Shown: piece by piece, positions 8,086 to 17,632 of the stretch
Layout: each line of letters opens with the position of its first letter
Position numbering within the stretch: the first letter of the stretch is position 1
Notes under the pieces: model-generated
What the model was told of the DNA's origin: nothing
Databases searched by the model: none
What the model saw: the letters and a program-made list of their open reading frames with translations, nothing else
Origin: Neobacillus piezotolerans
GTDB taxonomy: Bacteria > Bacillota > Bacilli > Bacillales > Cytobacillaceae
Direction of reading: 5' to 3'
NCBI RefSeq assembly: GCF_003362805.1
Contig: NZ_QNQT01000011.1
Coordinates: forward strand, 1 to 64,000
DNA: 64,000 nt
Position numbers and translations under genes: made by a program

Positions 8086-8960
8086 ATGAAAAATGGATGC
8101 TTGCCCTCGTTCTCACTGGCGGGGTTATGACCCTTGGCGCTTGCAATAATACGGATAACGGAAACGGCGGAGAAACTGTTGCCGAAACGAAAGCCGGCAA
8201 TATTACAAAAGATGATATGTATAATTTAATGAAGGACAAGGCTGGAAAGCCGGCTCTTCAACAGCTTGTATACGAGAAGGTCCTTTCCGATAAGTACAAA
8301 GTGACCGATGAAGAAGTCAATAAAAAGATTGATGAATTAAAAAAGGACCTTGGCGCCAATTTCGAAGCCGCCATTGCCCAATACGGCTATAATAGCGAGG
8401 AAGACCTGAAGGAAACATTCAGGATCGGCCTGCTCCAGGAAAAAGCAGCCCTGAAAGATGTAAAAGCATCCGAAAAGGAAATGAAAGAATACTACGACAA
8501 CTACAAACCTGAAATCAAGGCCCGCCATATCCTTGTAAAAGATGAAGCAACCGCGAAGACGGTGAAGGAAAAGCTGGACAAAGGCGAAAAGTTTGAGGAT
8601 CTGGCTAAGGAATACTCGACTGATCCTGGTTCCGCTGCTGAAGGCGGCGAACTCGGCTGGTTCAGGCCTGGCACGGGTAAAATGGTGGAAGAGTTCGATG
8701 CCGCAGCGGCCAAGCTGAAAAAGGGTGAAATCAGCGAACCTGTAAAATCCGAATTTGGCTACCACATCATCCAGGTTACTGACATAAAAGAGAAGAAATC
8801 GTACGAAGATATGAAAAAAGAAATCGAATATGAAGTAAAATCGAAGAAAGTAACTCCGGAAATGATCAACGAAGCAATGAAGCGTGAGCTGAAGGATGCC
8901 AATGTAAAAATCAAGGATAAAGATCTGAAGGACACCTTCGAAACAAGTTCGCAGCAATAA
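8086..8960 (+). CDS. prsA: Foldase lipoprotein PrsA (apparent frameshift at the start)
   Basis: Extracellular, membrane-anchored peptidyl-prolyl isomerase that helps secreted proteins fold. A lipobox (TLGAC) puts the lipidated Cys about 20 residues in, and a parvulin rotamase domain ([12 protein letters not shown] through [10 protein letters not shown]) lies at about 150-240, flanked by helical foldase arms. The proper ATG at 8086, with GGAGAG upstream, is out of frame with the rest: ATG is followed by five A, and a sixth would read Met-Lys-Lys-Trp-Met-Leu and restore the signal peptide. The in-frame ATG at 8097 lacks basic residues and a ribosome binding site. PrsA is essential in B. subtilis, so a sequencing error is likely. 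Confidence 0.93.
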
Positions 8961-8996
8961 GTCCTGCAAATTGCCAAATGGACGAGCTATATAATG

Positions 8997-9034
8997 AAAA
9001 AACCTGTGCGGAAACAGCTCTGCACAGGTTTTTG
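8997..9034 (+). terminator. Terminator of prsA
   Basis: A 12-bp perfect stem (AAAAACCTGTGC / GCACAGGTTTTT) with a 12-nt loop lies shortly after the prsA stop. T runs are present for both directions, so it may also serve yhaL. Confidence 0.88.
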
Positions 9035-9080
9035 TTTTGCTTTATGGTTAAATAATGACTTTTATGCCCCTCATGTACCG

Positions 9081-9257
9081 TTATCCTGAAAGTCCCCTTC
9101 GCTCTTTTTCAAGTTCCAGGCGCCTCATATAAATTTCGCCCTCTTTCTCAATCGTTTCCAATTCAATCTTGCGCTCTTCTTTGCCGGTTTTAACCGCCAT
9201 TCCTGCGCTTAGCGCGATGCCGGCGATGATTGCATAAATCCAGAGAGGTATTGTCAT
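9081..9257 (-). CDS. yhaL: YhaL family sporulation protein
   Basis: A 58-aa protein with one N-terminal hydrophobic helix (about residues 4-20) and a highly charged helical tail containing the family block IEKEGEIYMRRLELEKERR. B. subtilis yhaL is a sigma-controlled sporulation gene next to prsA, the same position as here. AAAGGAGC precedes the ATG. Function unknown. Confidence 0.82.
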   Translation of the reverse strand: MTIPLWIYAIIAGIALSAGMAVKTGKEERKIELETIEKEGEIYMRRLELEKERRGLSG

Positions 9258-9459
9258 GTCTACTGCTCCTTTCCCTGTAATGGTTGTCCGCTACTGTATT
9301 CATATTTCAGGCCGAGGCGTAATATTCCCATAGGGCGCGGCAACCGGGCAAAAAACTTGATTACCTATCAATCACGGAGTAAAAGTACGTATACGCTTTG
9401 GCTCTGGACGGATCAAGGCTGTGCGGCACCTTTTCTGTATTTGAGCAAATCTTTCCCGA

Positions 9460-9484
9460 CAAAAAAAGCCTGTTTCCAGGCTTT
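9460..9484 (-). terminator. Terminator of the yhaONM operon
   Basis: On the minus strand AAGCCTG, a four-base loop and CAGGCTT are followed by a T run. The hairpin starts at the yhaM stop codon. Confidence 0.85.
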
Positions 9485-10434
9485 TATTTGTGGAATACAG
9501 GCTTATAAAATGAGCGGTTATCAAGAGCGTACACCCGTTCAGAAAACTCGCCAGGCTTCACACGCTCAAGGGCGCCATCGAGCATATTCATTTTTGCATC
9601 AAGGTTATCAATATAATGGAGAATCTCTGCTTCTTTTATCATCGGCGGTTTTGGGCTTCCCCATTCCGCTTTGCCGTGGTGGGAAAGGACCATATGCTGT
9701 AGAATCAGCACTTCCTCCCCTCCAATGCTCAGCTCTTCCGCTGCTTTCCCGATCTCATTTACCATGATAGTAATATGGCCGAGCAAATTGCCCTCAATTG
9801 TATATGCAGCCGAAATCGGCCCTGAAAGCTCGAGCACCTTTCCCATATCATGGAGGATAATGCCCGCATACAGCAAATCCCTGTCGAGGCTCGGATACAG
9901 ATTCGCTATCGCCTTAGCGAGATCCAGCATGCTAACGACGTGGTAGGCAAGCCCGGAAACAAACTCATGGTGGTTCTTTGTAGCGGCCGGGAATTCCATA
10001 AATGCATTTTGATGCTTCTTAAGTAAATGGCGGGTAATCCGCTGGATGTTCGGATTCTTCATTTCAAAAATGTACTGGGTCAGCTTGCCGGCCATCTCTT
10101 CCCGGCTCAGCGGCGCCGTTTCCAGAAAGTCATCCAGCTTGACCGCATCATGAGGGCCTGACGGGCGGATTTGCCGGATTTTCAGCTGGTTCTTCCCTCT
10201 GTAATTCTGGATTTCCCCGGCTACTTTCACGATGCTTTGCGCGCAGTAATTCCTCTCGTCATCCTCCCCGGCATCCCATAGCTTTGCTTCGATCTCTCCG
10301 CTTTTATCCTGCAGGACCAGGGTTAGGAATGGTTTCCCATTGCTGGCAATCCCTTTAACCGAGCTTTTTATAAGCAAAAATTGTTCTACCTGTTCCCCGG
10401 TCTCGTGTTCTAGTATTTTTTTCCCCATAGTCAT
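9484..10434 (-). CDS. yhaM: 3'-5' exoribonuclease YhaM
   Basis: Cytoplasmic 3'-5' exonuclease, 316 aa, active on RNA and single-stranded DNA in B. subtilis. An OB-fold domain (about residues 15-95) precedes an HD domain with metal-binding histidines His155/His156, the His195-Asp196 pair (LHDMGK) and a later SHHGK motif. Two ATGs lie two codons apart behind AAGGAG (10434 and 10428). It is the last gene of a minus-strand operon with yhaO and yhaN, suggesting joint action on nucleic acid ends. Confidence 0.95.
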   Translation of the reverse strand: MTMGKKILEHETGEQVEQFLLIKSSVKGIASNGKPFLTLVLQDKSGEIEAKLWDAGEDDERNYCAQSIVKVAGEIQNYRGKNQLKIRQIRPSGPHDAVKLDDFLETAPLSREEMAGKLTQYIFEMKNPNIQRITRHLLKKHQNAFMEFPAATKNHHEFVSGLAYHVVSMLDLAKAIANLYPSLDRDLLYAGIILHDMGKVLELSGPISAAYTIEGNLLGHITIMVNEIGKAAEELSIGGEEVLILQHMVLSHHGKAEWGSPKPPMIKEAEILHYIDNLDAKMNMLDGALERVKPGEFSERVYALDNRSFYKPVFHK

Positions 10435-10482
10435 AGTCGCTCCTTCCCGTTATCAACACTATACCATACAGCCAAAGGCCGG

Positions 10483-13470
10483 TTATCCCTGAATATTCGC
10501 ATGGCTTCTATCAAGAAGATGGACTTGTCCTTCGCCAAAATGCCCCAATAGATGGGAATGGCAGGTGAAAAACAATACCTGTCGCCCATCCATGCCCTTC
10601 AGAAGCTCTATCATTCTCTTAGTCCGCAGTCCATCAAAATTAACAAAGCTGTCATCTATTATAAACGGGAACGAAAACTTCTCATAGATTGTTTCGGCAA
10701 GAGCAAGCCTTAATGATACATAAACCTGCTCGGTTGTCGCCTGGCTGAGTTCATTCGCCTCAAATCTTGTATGATCTCTCCGCTCTATTAAAAAACCGGT
10801 CCCGGACGGGGCGAGGAACAGCCTCGGGTATTGTCCGCCGGTAAGGAAGGCAAGATATTCCCCCGCTTTTTTCAGCAGCCTTGGAAGATGGTATTCCCTG
10901 AACCTGCCGGTCGTCCTTTGCAATAGTTCGCCAGCCACTTTATAGACAGCCCATTCTCTTGCTTCCTCTTCAAATTCCGATTTGGCCAGCCTGAAAGAAT
11001 GAAGCAGTTCCGAATATGTACCTCCTTCTTCCAGCACCTGAATCTCGTAGCGCACCTCGGCCAGCCGCAGTTGGAGCATTTCGATTTCCCGTTTTGCATT
11101 TTCCGCTTTTCCATTCAGCTCATGGAGCAGCTCCGGTGCATTTCGAGTAAGAAGAAGCGCCTCGATCTCTTCTTTTCCGAGGATGGAAAAAGAAAGTTCG
11201 GTTCGCAATTCATTAAGCCTTGCCTGCTTTTCTTCCAGCTGCATGGCCTGTTTGGCGGCGGCATGGTAATCTTCTTCGTTATCAGCCCCTGCCAGGGAAA
11301 AAAGATCCCGGATGGCCTTTTCATGGATTGAGCGTTCCTTTTCAAGCTTTGCCAAATCAAACTCCATTTCCTCGAGCTTCATCGACTTTTCCTTAAGCAG
11401 GATGGCCTTCTTTTTCTCCTCTTCAAGCATTGTCTTGGCGGTATGGGCGATTAGGTTTAGATCATTCCCGACCGTTTCAGGAAAAATGCGGCCGAGTTGT
11501 TCAGCCCTCATTTCTACTTCCGATTGGCCCCCCTTCAATGTGAGGATTTTTCCCTGAATTCGTTTCTTTTCAAGTATGGCGGTTTTGCACTCTTCAATAA
11601 TCTTGAATGCCTCGGCCGGCATATGTTTCCCAATCGAACCGCTAATTTTCAGTTCCCTGCATAGCAAGGCTACCTGTTCACGAAGCAATGCTTCTTCCTT
11701 TTCCAAATGGTCAAAACGCGCGAGGACTTTTTCATATTGGGCGGTCTGCTGGGTGAAGCGCGCCATCAGGCCGTTCACCTTCATCCTCTCCTGGTCATCC
11801 TTTTCAAGCTGCAATGCCGCTGCTTCCGAGTGCCCCGGCTTCATGGAAAGGAGCTCCTCTTCAAGCTGGTTTGCCTTTGCTTTTTGCCGGACAAGTTCTT
11901 CGGAAGGCTTTGCTGGCCCCGAAGAAAAAAGGCTTTTCCCAAAAACCGAGGCTGCGATTCCTGCGAAAATGATTCCTGCCCCTAGCACCATCCATTCATC
12001 ACCCAGGTATCCGTAAATAGCCAAGGCAAGCGCACCGATTATCATCGCCGCGCCGGTTATACGGGATTTGTTCCGGTAGGCTTCATCCCTTTTCACAGCC
12101 TCTTCCAGGAGCGAAATCCTTTCCCTGCATGCATCAAGCTGACTGCGGACAGCGTCCTCGGCACCAGCCCGGGCGAGTTTTTCAAAATGGCTTCTCTTAT
12201 CTTGTGGCAAAAGCTGCTCCCTTGCACCCTTTAATTCCTTTTCAACTTGTTCAAGCCCGGCCTTTTCTTCCTGAAAATCCGCTTCAAGCTGAACTTTAAG
12301 CGCGGCTGTCCTTTTTCTTCGTTCATCCGCTTCTTCAGCCTGCTGCTTCAAATAAATATCCGTATTGATTGACGCAATTTCTTCCTCATCAAGCTCGAGA
12401 TGCAGTTTTCCTTTTGCAATTGCGATGTATTCTTCAAGCTGGGAAAGCCGCTCTTCAAGCTGGGCGGACTCCCTCCTTGACTGGTCATAGGCTGGAACCA
12501 GTGCGGAAAGCGCGCCGGCTTCGGCTTCGTTTTCCAAAATTCCTTTATGAAGGACGATGGAATCAACCTCTTTTTGGAGCAGTTCCTTTCGCTCTCTAAT
12601 CCCTTCGATTTGCAAGGTGTATGGAATTAGCATTTGTTTGGATGCTTCGAGCCTTTCGATGCCCCGCGCCGGGAATTTCACTTCCTCTGTCCGGCCAAGC
12701 TCATCGGCCAGCGCCGCCTCCTCGCGGGCAATTCCTTCGATTCGTTCCCATTCCCTCAGTTTTTCTGCTTCCCGGACAAGAACTGGAATCTCTTCAGTAT
12801 AAGATCTTATGCCCTCCAGGATTGTATCACGTTCCTTAATAAGCTCCCCGTACCTGGCATTTTTCTCTGAGGCTTTCCCAAGTTCCGTTTCGAGTGCCCG
12901 AAGGTTTGCCATCCTGGCGTTCAAGGCCGGTTTTTTTCCGGAAGGCTTGAACCGGGCTTCGAGTTCCTTCTGCAACTCAATTTCCGCCTTGGCCAGCCTG
13001 TCCGTCCCAAGCGTTCCGGCGGAAAATAAAAACCTGCCGATATCTTCATTTTTCATTTGATGGATATTTTGCAGTCCGTGGAGGTTGAAAGAAAAAACAG
13101 CCTGGAACATGTTTTTATCAAAATTCCCGAGCAGGGGTTTTAAAAGTTCTTCCCCTCCGGAGGTTCCATCCTCGAGAAGGACGGTGACATCCCCGGCCGC
13201 CTTCCCTTTGACCCTTTCAATTACCACGAGTCCATAATCGGGGTGGCTTAATGAAAGCTTCCCGCCATACCTTCCCCCTCCCTTCGGTTCATAGCGGAGC
13301 TCCTGCTGCTGCTTCGTTGGAAAGCCGAACAGGATGCCATGGATGAAAGCCATGATAGTCGATTTTCCCGCCTCATTTTCACCATAGAACACCTGGAAAT
13401 CCCCTAGGCCGGAAATCGTCCTGTTTTCAAGCTTGCCGTATCCATATATGTGCAGTTCTTCAATTTTCAT
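10483..13470 (-). CDS. yhaN: Rad50/SbcC-like ATPase YhaN with a central membrane hairpin
   Basis: A 995-aa SMC-type ATPase. Walker A (GENEAGKST) is at about 30-38. The C-terminal head carries a signature-like LSQATTEQ near 910 and a Walker B ending in IIDDS near 935, with long coiled coils between. At the midpoint, where Rad50/SbcC proteins have the CxxC zinc hook, there are two hydrophobic segments (about 471-489 and 494-511) separated by GDEW and no CxxC. This would tether the coiled-coil tip to the membrane. It lies 11 bp after yhaO, its Mre11-like partner. The yhaO-yhaN-yhaM operon is reported as SOS-regulated in B. subtilis; the precise role is unknown. Confidence 0.92.
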   Translation of the reverse strand: MKIEELHIYGYGKLENRTISGLGDFQVFYGENEAGKSTIMAFIHGILFGFPTKQQQELRYEPKGGGRYGGKLSLSHPDYGLVVIERVKGKAAGDVTVLLEDGTSGGEELLKPLLGNFDKNMFQAVFSFNLHGLQNIHQMKNEDIGRFLFSAGTLGTDRLAKAEIELQKELEARFKPSGKKPALNARMANLRALETELGKASEKNARYGELIKERDTILEGIRSYTEEIPVLVREAEKLREWERIEGIAREEAALADELGRTEEVKFPARGIERLEASKQMLIPYTLQIEGIRERKELLQKEVDSIVLHKGILENEAEAGALSALVPAYDQSRRESAQLEERLSQLEEYIAIAKGKLHLELDEEEIASINTDIYLKQQAEEADERRKRTAALKVQLEADFQEEKAGLEQVEKELKGAREQLLPQDKRSHFEKLARAGAEDAVRSQLDACRERISLLEEAVKRDEAYRNKSRITGAAMIIGALALAIYGYLGDEWMVLGAGIIFAGIAASVFGKSLFSSGPAKPSEELVRQKAKANQLEEELLSMKPGHSEAAALQLEKDDQERMKVNGLMARFTQQTAQYEKVLARFDHLEKEEALLREQVALLCRELKISGSIGKHMPAEAFKIIEECKTAILEKKRIQGKILTLKGGQSEVEMRAEQLGRIFPETVGNDLNLIAHTAKTMLEEEKKKAILLKEKSMKLEEMEFDLAKLEKERSIHEKAIRDLFSLAGADNEEDYHAAAKQAMQLEEKQARLNELRTELSFSILGKEEIEALLLTRNAPELLHELNGKAENAKREIEMLQLRLAEVRYEIQVLEEGGTYSELLHSFRLAKSEFEEEAREWAVYKVAGELLQRTTGRFREYHLPRLLKKAGEYLAFLTGGQYPRLFLAPSGTGFLIERRDHTRFEANELSQATTEQVYVSLRLALAETIYEKFSFPFIIDDSFVNFDGLRTKRMIELLKGMDGRQVLFFTCHSHLLGHFGEGQVHLLDRSHANIQG

Positions 13471-13481
13471 CGCCAGCCCCC

Positions 13482-14705
13482 CTATCCTTTTTCCCTAAGG
13501 AGATGCACAAGCATGTGCTCCGCCTCTGCGAGGATGCGGTTACCCTCATCTTTTTCAATCCGGGAAAGGTACTTTCTTCCTGGAAGCCTTCCATAGAGGG
13601 GTTCGAGCACATCGTTTATATCGTCAAACTTCCCGGCCAACTGAAAGAGTTCATTGTAAAAATCGGATTCCGCCGCGAGCTCTTCCCTTTTCCAGGAAGC
13701 TTCCTCCTCAATCGCAACCCGATGGGTCCAGACGAATGAGCTTTCCCCCTCCTCGCCATCCTGGATAAGCTCGGCAAGGCTGCCGTGCAGGCTATCCCAT
13801 TCACTTCCATCTTCAAGGTTTACATCCTTCAATGTGATCGACAGCAAGACCCCGGTTCCGTTATTTCTCAGCCTTTCCTTCCAATCAAGGCAACGCCGCA
13901 GGATCGAATCAAAATCCCGGGCTCCCTTGGCGCTGATTTCAGCTTCTTTCCAAATCACATCAAATGCTTCAATGAAATCAAGTTGGGCTCCGTTCTCTCC
14001 TAGCTGGACAAGATAACAGCCCTTTTCGCCCGTTTCCTTCCGGTTTCTGCCCTGAATGTTGCCTGGATAAATGATAGGCGGGTTCTCCGAAAGGACTGCC
14101 CGTTTATGGATGTGGCCGAGCGCCCAGTAGTCGAATTGCTTATCGGCCAGCTCTCCGACCGTAAATGGGCAATAGTTGCCATGCTCCGAACTGGATCCGT
14201 CGTTACCGTGGAGGATTCCTATATGGAAGTCCCCTCCGATTCTTTTTTCATACGTATGTATTCTTTTTTCCGTGACGTGCCTTGATGGGTAGCTGAACCC
14301 GTAAATCCAAACCTCCGCCCCCGATTTCGCCCTATGGCGGACAGCCCCTGTTTCGGTCCCAAAAATATGGACATTGTCCGGCATAGCGATTTTCACCCAA
14401 GTCCCTTGTAAGTGGTCATGATTTCCATGAATCGCATAGACAGCGATGTTTTTTTCCAATAACCGCTCCATTTCCGTCCTGAACCTTGATTGTGCCTTAA
14501 GGCTCCTGTCGTCCCCGTCATACAGATCACCCGCGAGGATGACAAAATCGACGTCATTCGAGATGGCTGCATCGACGATTTTCCTCAACGCGGCAAATGT
14601 GCTTTCACGCAGCCTCTTCAGGATGGGCTGCGGCAACTCCCTCAATCCGGCCATTGGGCTATCCAGATGAAGGTCGGCTGCATGGATGAAACTCACCTTT
14701 TTCAT
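13482..14705 (-). CDS. yhaO: Metallophosphoesterase YhaO (SbcD/Mre11-like)
   Basis: A 407-aa calcineurin-like phosphoesterase. Metal-binding motifs are HAADLHLDS (about 8-16), AGDLYDGDD (about 58-66), GNHD (about 96-99), LHGND (near 170) and GHIHKR (near 205). The C-terminal region resembles the capping and coiled-coil-binding part of SbcD/Mre11 proteins. It is expected to act as a DNA nuclease with YhaN, encoded 11 bp downstream. First gene of the operon; a LexA-like box lies about 85 bp upstream. Confidence 0.92.
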   Translation of the reverse strand: MKKVSFIHAADLHLDSPMAGLRELPQPILKRLRESTFAALRKIVDAAISNDVDFVILAGDLYDGDDRSLKAQSRFRTEMERLLEKNIAVYAIHGNHDHLQGTWVKIAMPDNVHIFGTETGAVRHRAKSGAEVWIYGFSYPSRHVTEKRIHTYEKRIGGDFHIGILHGNDGSSSEHGNYCPFTVGELADKQFDYWALGHIHKRAVLSENPPIIYPGNIQGRNRKETGEKGCYLVQLGENGAQLDFIEAFDVIWKEAEISAKGARDFDSILRRCLDWKERLRNNGTGVLLSITLKDVNLEDGSEWDSLHGSLAELIQDGEEGESSFVWTHRVAIEEEASWKREELAAESDFYNELFQLAGKFDDINDVLEPLYGRLPGRKYLSRIEKDEGNRILAEAEHMLVHLLREKG

Positions 14706-14788
14706 AAAAACACCAATCCTTTCATGGCCTCCCTTTATTCGGGCTTCTTTGACGATTTTCTTCCTTCTATTCTATCATCTTAAAAATA

Positions 14789-14802
14789 CGAATGCACGTT
14801 CT
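14789..14802 (-). promoter_or_regulatory. LexA-like box upstream of yhaO
   Basis: On the minus strand the 14-mer AGAACGTGCATTCG fits the Bacillus LexA consensus CGAACRNRYGTTCG at 12 of 14 positions. A TAGAAT -10-like element follows at a distance that would make the box overlap the -35 region. yhaONM is reported as part of the B. subtilis SOS regulon. Confidence 0.5.
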
Positions 14803-14904
14803 GTTTCAGCGGTTAAGGCGGCATCTGCGCTTTGGGCGGATTCTTTGCGGAATTTTTTGGGATATGTAAAAATGGAGCTAATTGAATGATCAGGGGGAAT
14901 CAGC

Positions 14905-15090
14905 GTGAAAACCTATAAATTGACTGTGTTTGAGAGGGACGGGGAAAAGCTCCTCGACGAATCATTCCAAGCGGAAAACGATGATGCCGCCAAGGAAATT
15001 GGCCGGAAAACATTGGAGGAAAAGGAGCTCAATAAAAAGGCCCATCGCTGTACGTCCCCGGCCGGCAAGCTGCTCCTTTTCCATTCATGA
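14905..15090 (+). CDS. yhzD: YhzD-like small protein
   Basis: A 61-aa soluble protein. The pattern YKLTVFERDG at the start and HRCTSPAGKLLLF at the end matches the YhzD family of Bacillus, of unknown function. The start is GTG behind a GGGGGA ribosome binding site. It is transcribed away from yhaO and followed by a terminator, so it is probably monocistronic. Confidence 0.75.
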   Translation: MKTYKLTVFERDGEKLLDESFQAENDDAAKEIGRKTLEEKELNKKAHRCTSPAGKLLLFHS

Positions 15091-15113
15091 CAATCCAACT
15101 AATGCTAAAAAGG

Positions 15114-15139
15114 GAAGCCGGATGGCCGGCTTCTTTTTT
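15114..15139 (+). terminator. Terminator of yhzD
   Basis: Stem GAAGCCGG / CCGGCTTC with the loop ATGG, followed by six T on the plus strand. A weaker T run on the other strand may also serve yhaR. Confidence 0.85.
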
Positions 15140-15182
15140 CACGTGTGGCTTCATATATTGAAATGCCCAAAAGCGGGGAATC

Positions 15183-15971
15183 CTACCTCCCAATAAAAAC
15201 CGGTTTTCTTTTTTCGACGAAAGCCCGTATTCCTTCCTTATGGTCCTCGGTTTCCCTCATTTTCCGTTGGGCGTATTTTTCGAGCTCGAGCACTTTCAAT
15301 AGGTGGGGCCGATTTACCTCGGCAAAAATTTTCTTTGTTTTAATCATCGCCTGGATGGGCTGCCGCAAATACCCGTCGATCCTGTCTTTTAAAGCTGTCT
15401 CCAAATCAGCGGCCACCTCATGGATGAGCCCCAGCTTGAACGCCTCTTCCGCAGGCATCGTCTTTCCTTCCCAGATCAATTGCTTCGCTTTCCTTTCCCC
15501 GATACTTTTTGATAGGAAAAAATGGGCTCCGCCGTCGGGAATCAATCCGATGCCAATGAAATTCATGGCTATCCTCGCCGTATCACTCGCCAGGATATGG
15601 TCCGTTGCCAGCGCGATGCTGAAGCCAAGGCCTACAGCAGGTCCGGAGATGGCGCTGATTGTTATCTTTGGAAGGCTGTGCAGGGTAATTACGAGTTCAT
15701 TGATGCAATCCATAATGGAGAGGAATTCATATTCGTCTTCAAGGGAGAGCATCGCTTTAATGTCCCCTCCAGAGGAAAATGCCTTATCCGTTCCGGACAG
15801 GACAACGATGTCAATCTCATCGGAAACACTGATTTTCTTCAACCTCGAGACAAGACCTTTGATCATCTCCTTATCCAGTGCGTTTAAAGCATCAGGCCTG
15901 TTCATTTTGACAGTTGCGACACGCCCAACAACATGGACATCAACTTTTTCAGTAACAAAATTGAATGGCAA
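15183..15971 (-). CDS. yhaR: Enoyl-CoA hydratase/isomerase family protein YhaR
   Basis: Crotonase-fold protein, about 262 aa. The oxyanion-hole segments are visible: KAFSSGGDIKAML near residue 70 and SGPAVGLGFSIALATDH near 110. The glutamates typical of true hydratases are not evident at the expected places, so the reaction may differ (isomerase, hydrolase). The frame is open to an ATG at 15989, but a perfect AAGGAGG lies inside that extension, eight bases before a TTG at 15971, which I take as the start. Same position as B. subtilis yhaR. Confidence 0.82.
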   Translation of the reverse strand: MPFNFVTEKVDVHVVGRVATVKMNRPDALNALDKEMIKGLVSRLKKISVSDEIDIVVLSGTDKAFSSGGDIKAMLSLEDEYEFLSIMDCINELVITLHSLPKITISAISGPAVGLGFSIALATDHILASDTARIAMNFIGIGLIPDGGAHFFLSKSIGERKAKQLIWEGKTMPAEEAFKLGLIHEVAADLETALKDRIDGYLRQPIQAMIKTKKIFAEVNRPHLLKVLELEKYAQRKMRETEDHKEGIRAFVEKRKPVFIGR

Positions 15972-16094
15972 CTTCAACGCCTCCTTCATAATCCCTTACT
16001 TCCATTATAGAGATTGTTCATACTTATAGGTATAATTTTCCTGTGGATTATAAAAGAAAAATCCGGCTTTATGGAGCCGCTCCCCCTGCAAGGG

Positions 16095-16130
16095 AACAAA
16101 ACGAGCCCTGCATCAACGCGATGCGGGCTC
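16095..16130 (-). terminator. Terminator of hemZ
   Basis: Inverted repeat GAGCCCTGCATC / GATGCGGGCTC with loop AACGC. The stem overlaps the hemZ stop codon and is followed on the minus strand by GTTTTGTT. Confidence 0.75.
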
Positions 16131-17632
16131 TTTCTTTTCAGAATATAATTCTTCAAGGATTTTCAGTTTTTCGTTTGTATAATGCTCAAAGCTGTCATTA
16201 TACGATTTCGGGTCCTTCGGATTGGCAAAGTGGGTAATCGCCCCTGTTTCCGGGTGTACGAATTTACTTGACGCGCCGCACCCAAGCCCGATAATCGACT
16301 GCATTTCTTCCATAATGATGATATTATAGATGCTTTCCTGGCCGGGAACCGAATAGCCCACGTTTTCCAGATTGCCGAGAATGTTCTTTTGCCTGTACAA
16401 ATAATATGGCTCGTAGCCATGTTCCTTTGTCCATTCCTCGGCAAGGTCCATCATCCGTTCAACTTCATCCCGATCCGCTACTTTGTACCGGTTGCGGTTC
16501 TTTGTCATTTCCGAAGCACGTTTAAAGGACAGGGTATGGACGGTCAGCGATTCAGGCATTAGTTTTTCGGTTTCGTTAAGCGTGTGTGTAAACTCTTTCG
16601 TTCCTTCACCCGGAAGGCCAATGATCAAGTCCATGTTGATGTTGTCCATCCCCATTTCCCTGGCCAGCTTGAACTTCACAACCGTTTCCTCAACCGTATG
16701 GTGGCGGCCAATCGCTTTGAGCGTTTCCTGGATATATGACTGGGGATTGACGCTGATCCGATGGATGTCCCACTTTTTCAAAACATCAAGCTTCTCGGGG
16801 GTTATCGTATCCGGACGCCCCGCTTCGACCGTAATTTCCCTGATTTCACTTGCATCCGGGAATGAGGCGTACATTTCTTCATAAAGCATATCCATCTCTT
16901 CAGCCGTGATGCTCGTCGGAGTCCCGCCGCCGTAATAGACGGTCGTAATTCGGATCCCTTTTTCCTTCAGCCAGGCGCCGATTGCCCTCATCTCATGGTG
17001 AAGCCCGCCAAGGAAGGAATCCACCGAGCCTTGCCGGCCGTTGATCGCATACGCCGGGAATGTGCAGTAGGCGCATTTTGTCGGGCAAAACGGGATGCCG
17101 ATATAGATGCTGACTTCTTTTTTCAAATCATACAAATCCGGAACAGCGGCAAGCTGGCGGTCAACAATCTTCTGCATGAGCCCTGCCTTTTCCGGGGTGA
17201 TCAAATACTCATCAGCCAGTTCCTTGTGGGCAACCTCAGGTCTTGTTCCGGCTCTCAATTTGCTATGAAGCAGTTTAGTCGGCCGGACCCCGGTCAGGAT
17301 TCCCCACTTCTGTATGATGCCCGTCATCTCCTGAAGCAATTTCAGGTAAACCTGGGACACGGCATTTTTCACTGCCTTGAATTGTTCCTTTTCCGAAAGG
17401 GATGGGTCGACCTCGCCATTGTGCGCCTTATTGACAGGGGCGTCTCCCTCCTTTTCCAAAATACCGGAAACATAGAGGGCCGCGCCATTTTGTTTAATCG
17501 TGAATTTTATGGAGAAATCGGCTTCTTCCATTCATTTAAATGAATTTCGGTTTCCTCGAAAAACAGGTTGGCAATAAGTTGCAGCGGCCGTTCCAACCGT
17601 TCATCCGACAGGCCGGTAATTGAAATTCGCAC
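16113..17632 (-). CDS. hemZ: Coproporphyrinogen III oxidase HemZ (apparent frameshift near the N-terminus)
   Basis: Oxygen-independent coproporphyrinogen III oxidase-like radical SAM enzyme of haem synthesis. The cluster-binding motif CPTKCAYC follows IGIPF (near residue 180 of the full protein), then GGGTPTS and a conserved HTLSFKRASEM block. The uninterrupted frame begins at 17531 (472 aa) and lacks the family N-terminus. That part (pattern RISITGLSDERLERPLQLIANLFFEE) is encoded just upstream in another frame from a GTG at 17632 with AAAGGTGG before it. One extra base around 17525-17534, for example in a short A run, would join them into about 506 aa, close to B. subtilis HemZ (501). Confidence 0.92.

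Noticed and set aside
8337-8969. 210-codon open frame antisense to prsA
   Set aside because: Its composition (Phe/Leu-rich mirror of a Lys/Glu-rich protein) and lack of a ribosome binding site mark it as a shadow of prsA.
15145-16029. 294-codon open frame antisense to yhaR
   Set aside because: It mirrors a clear crotonase-family gene, has no ribosome binding site and runs through a terminator.
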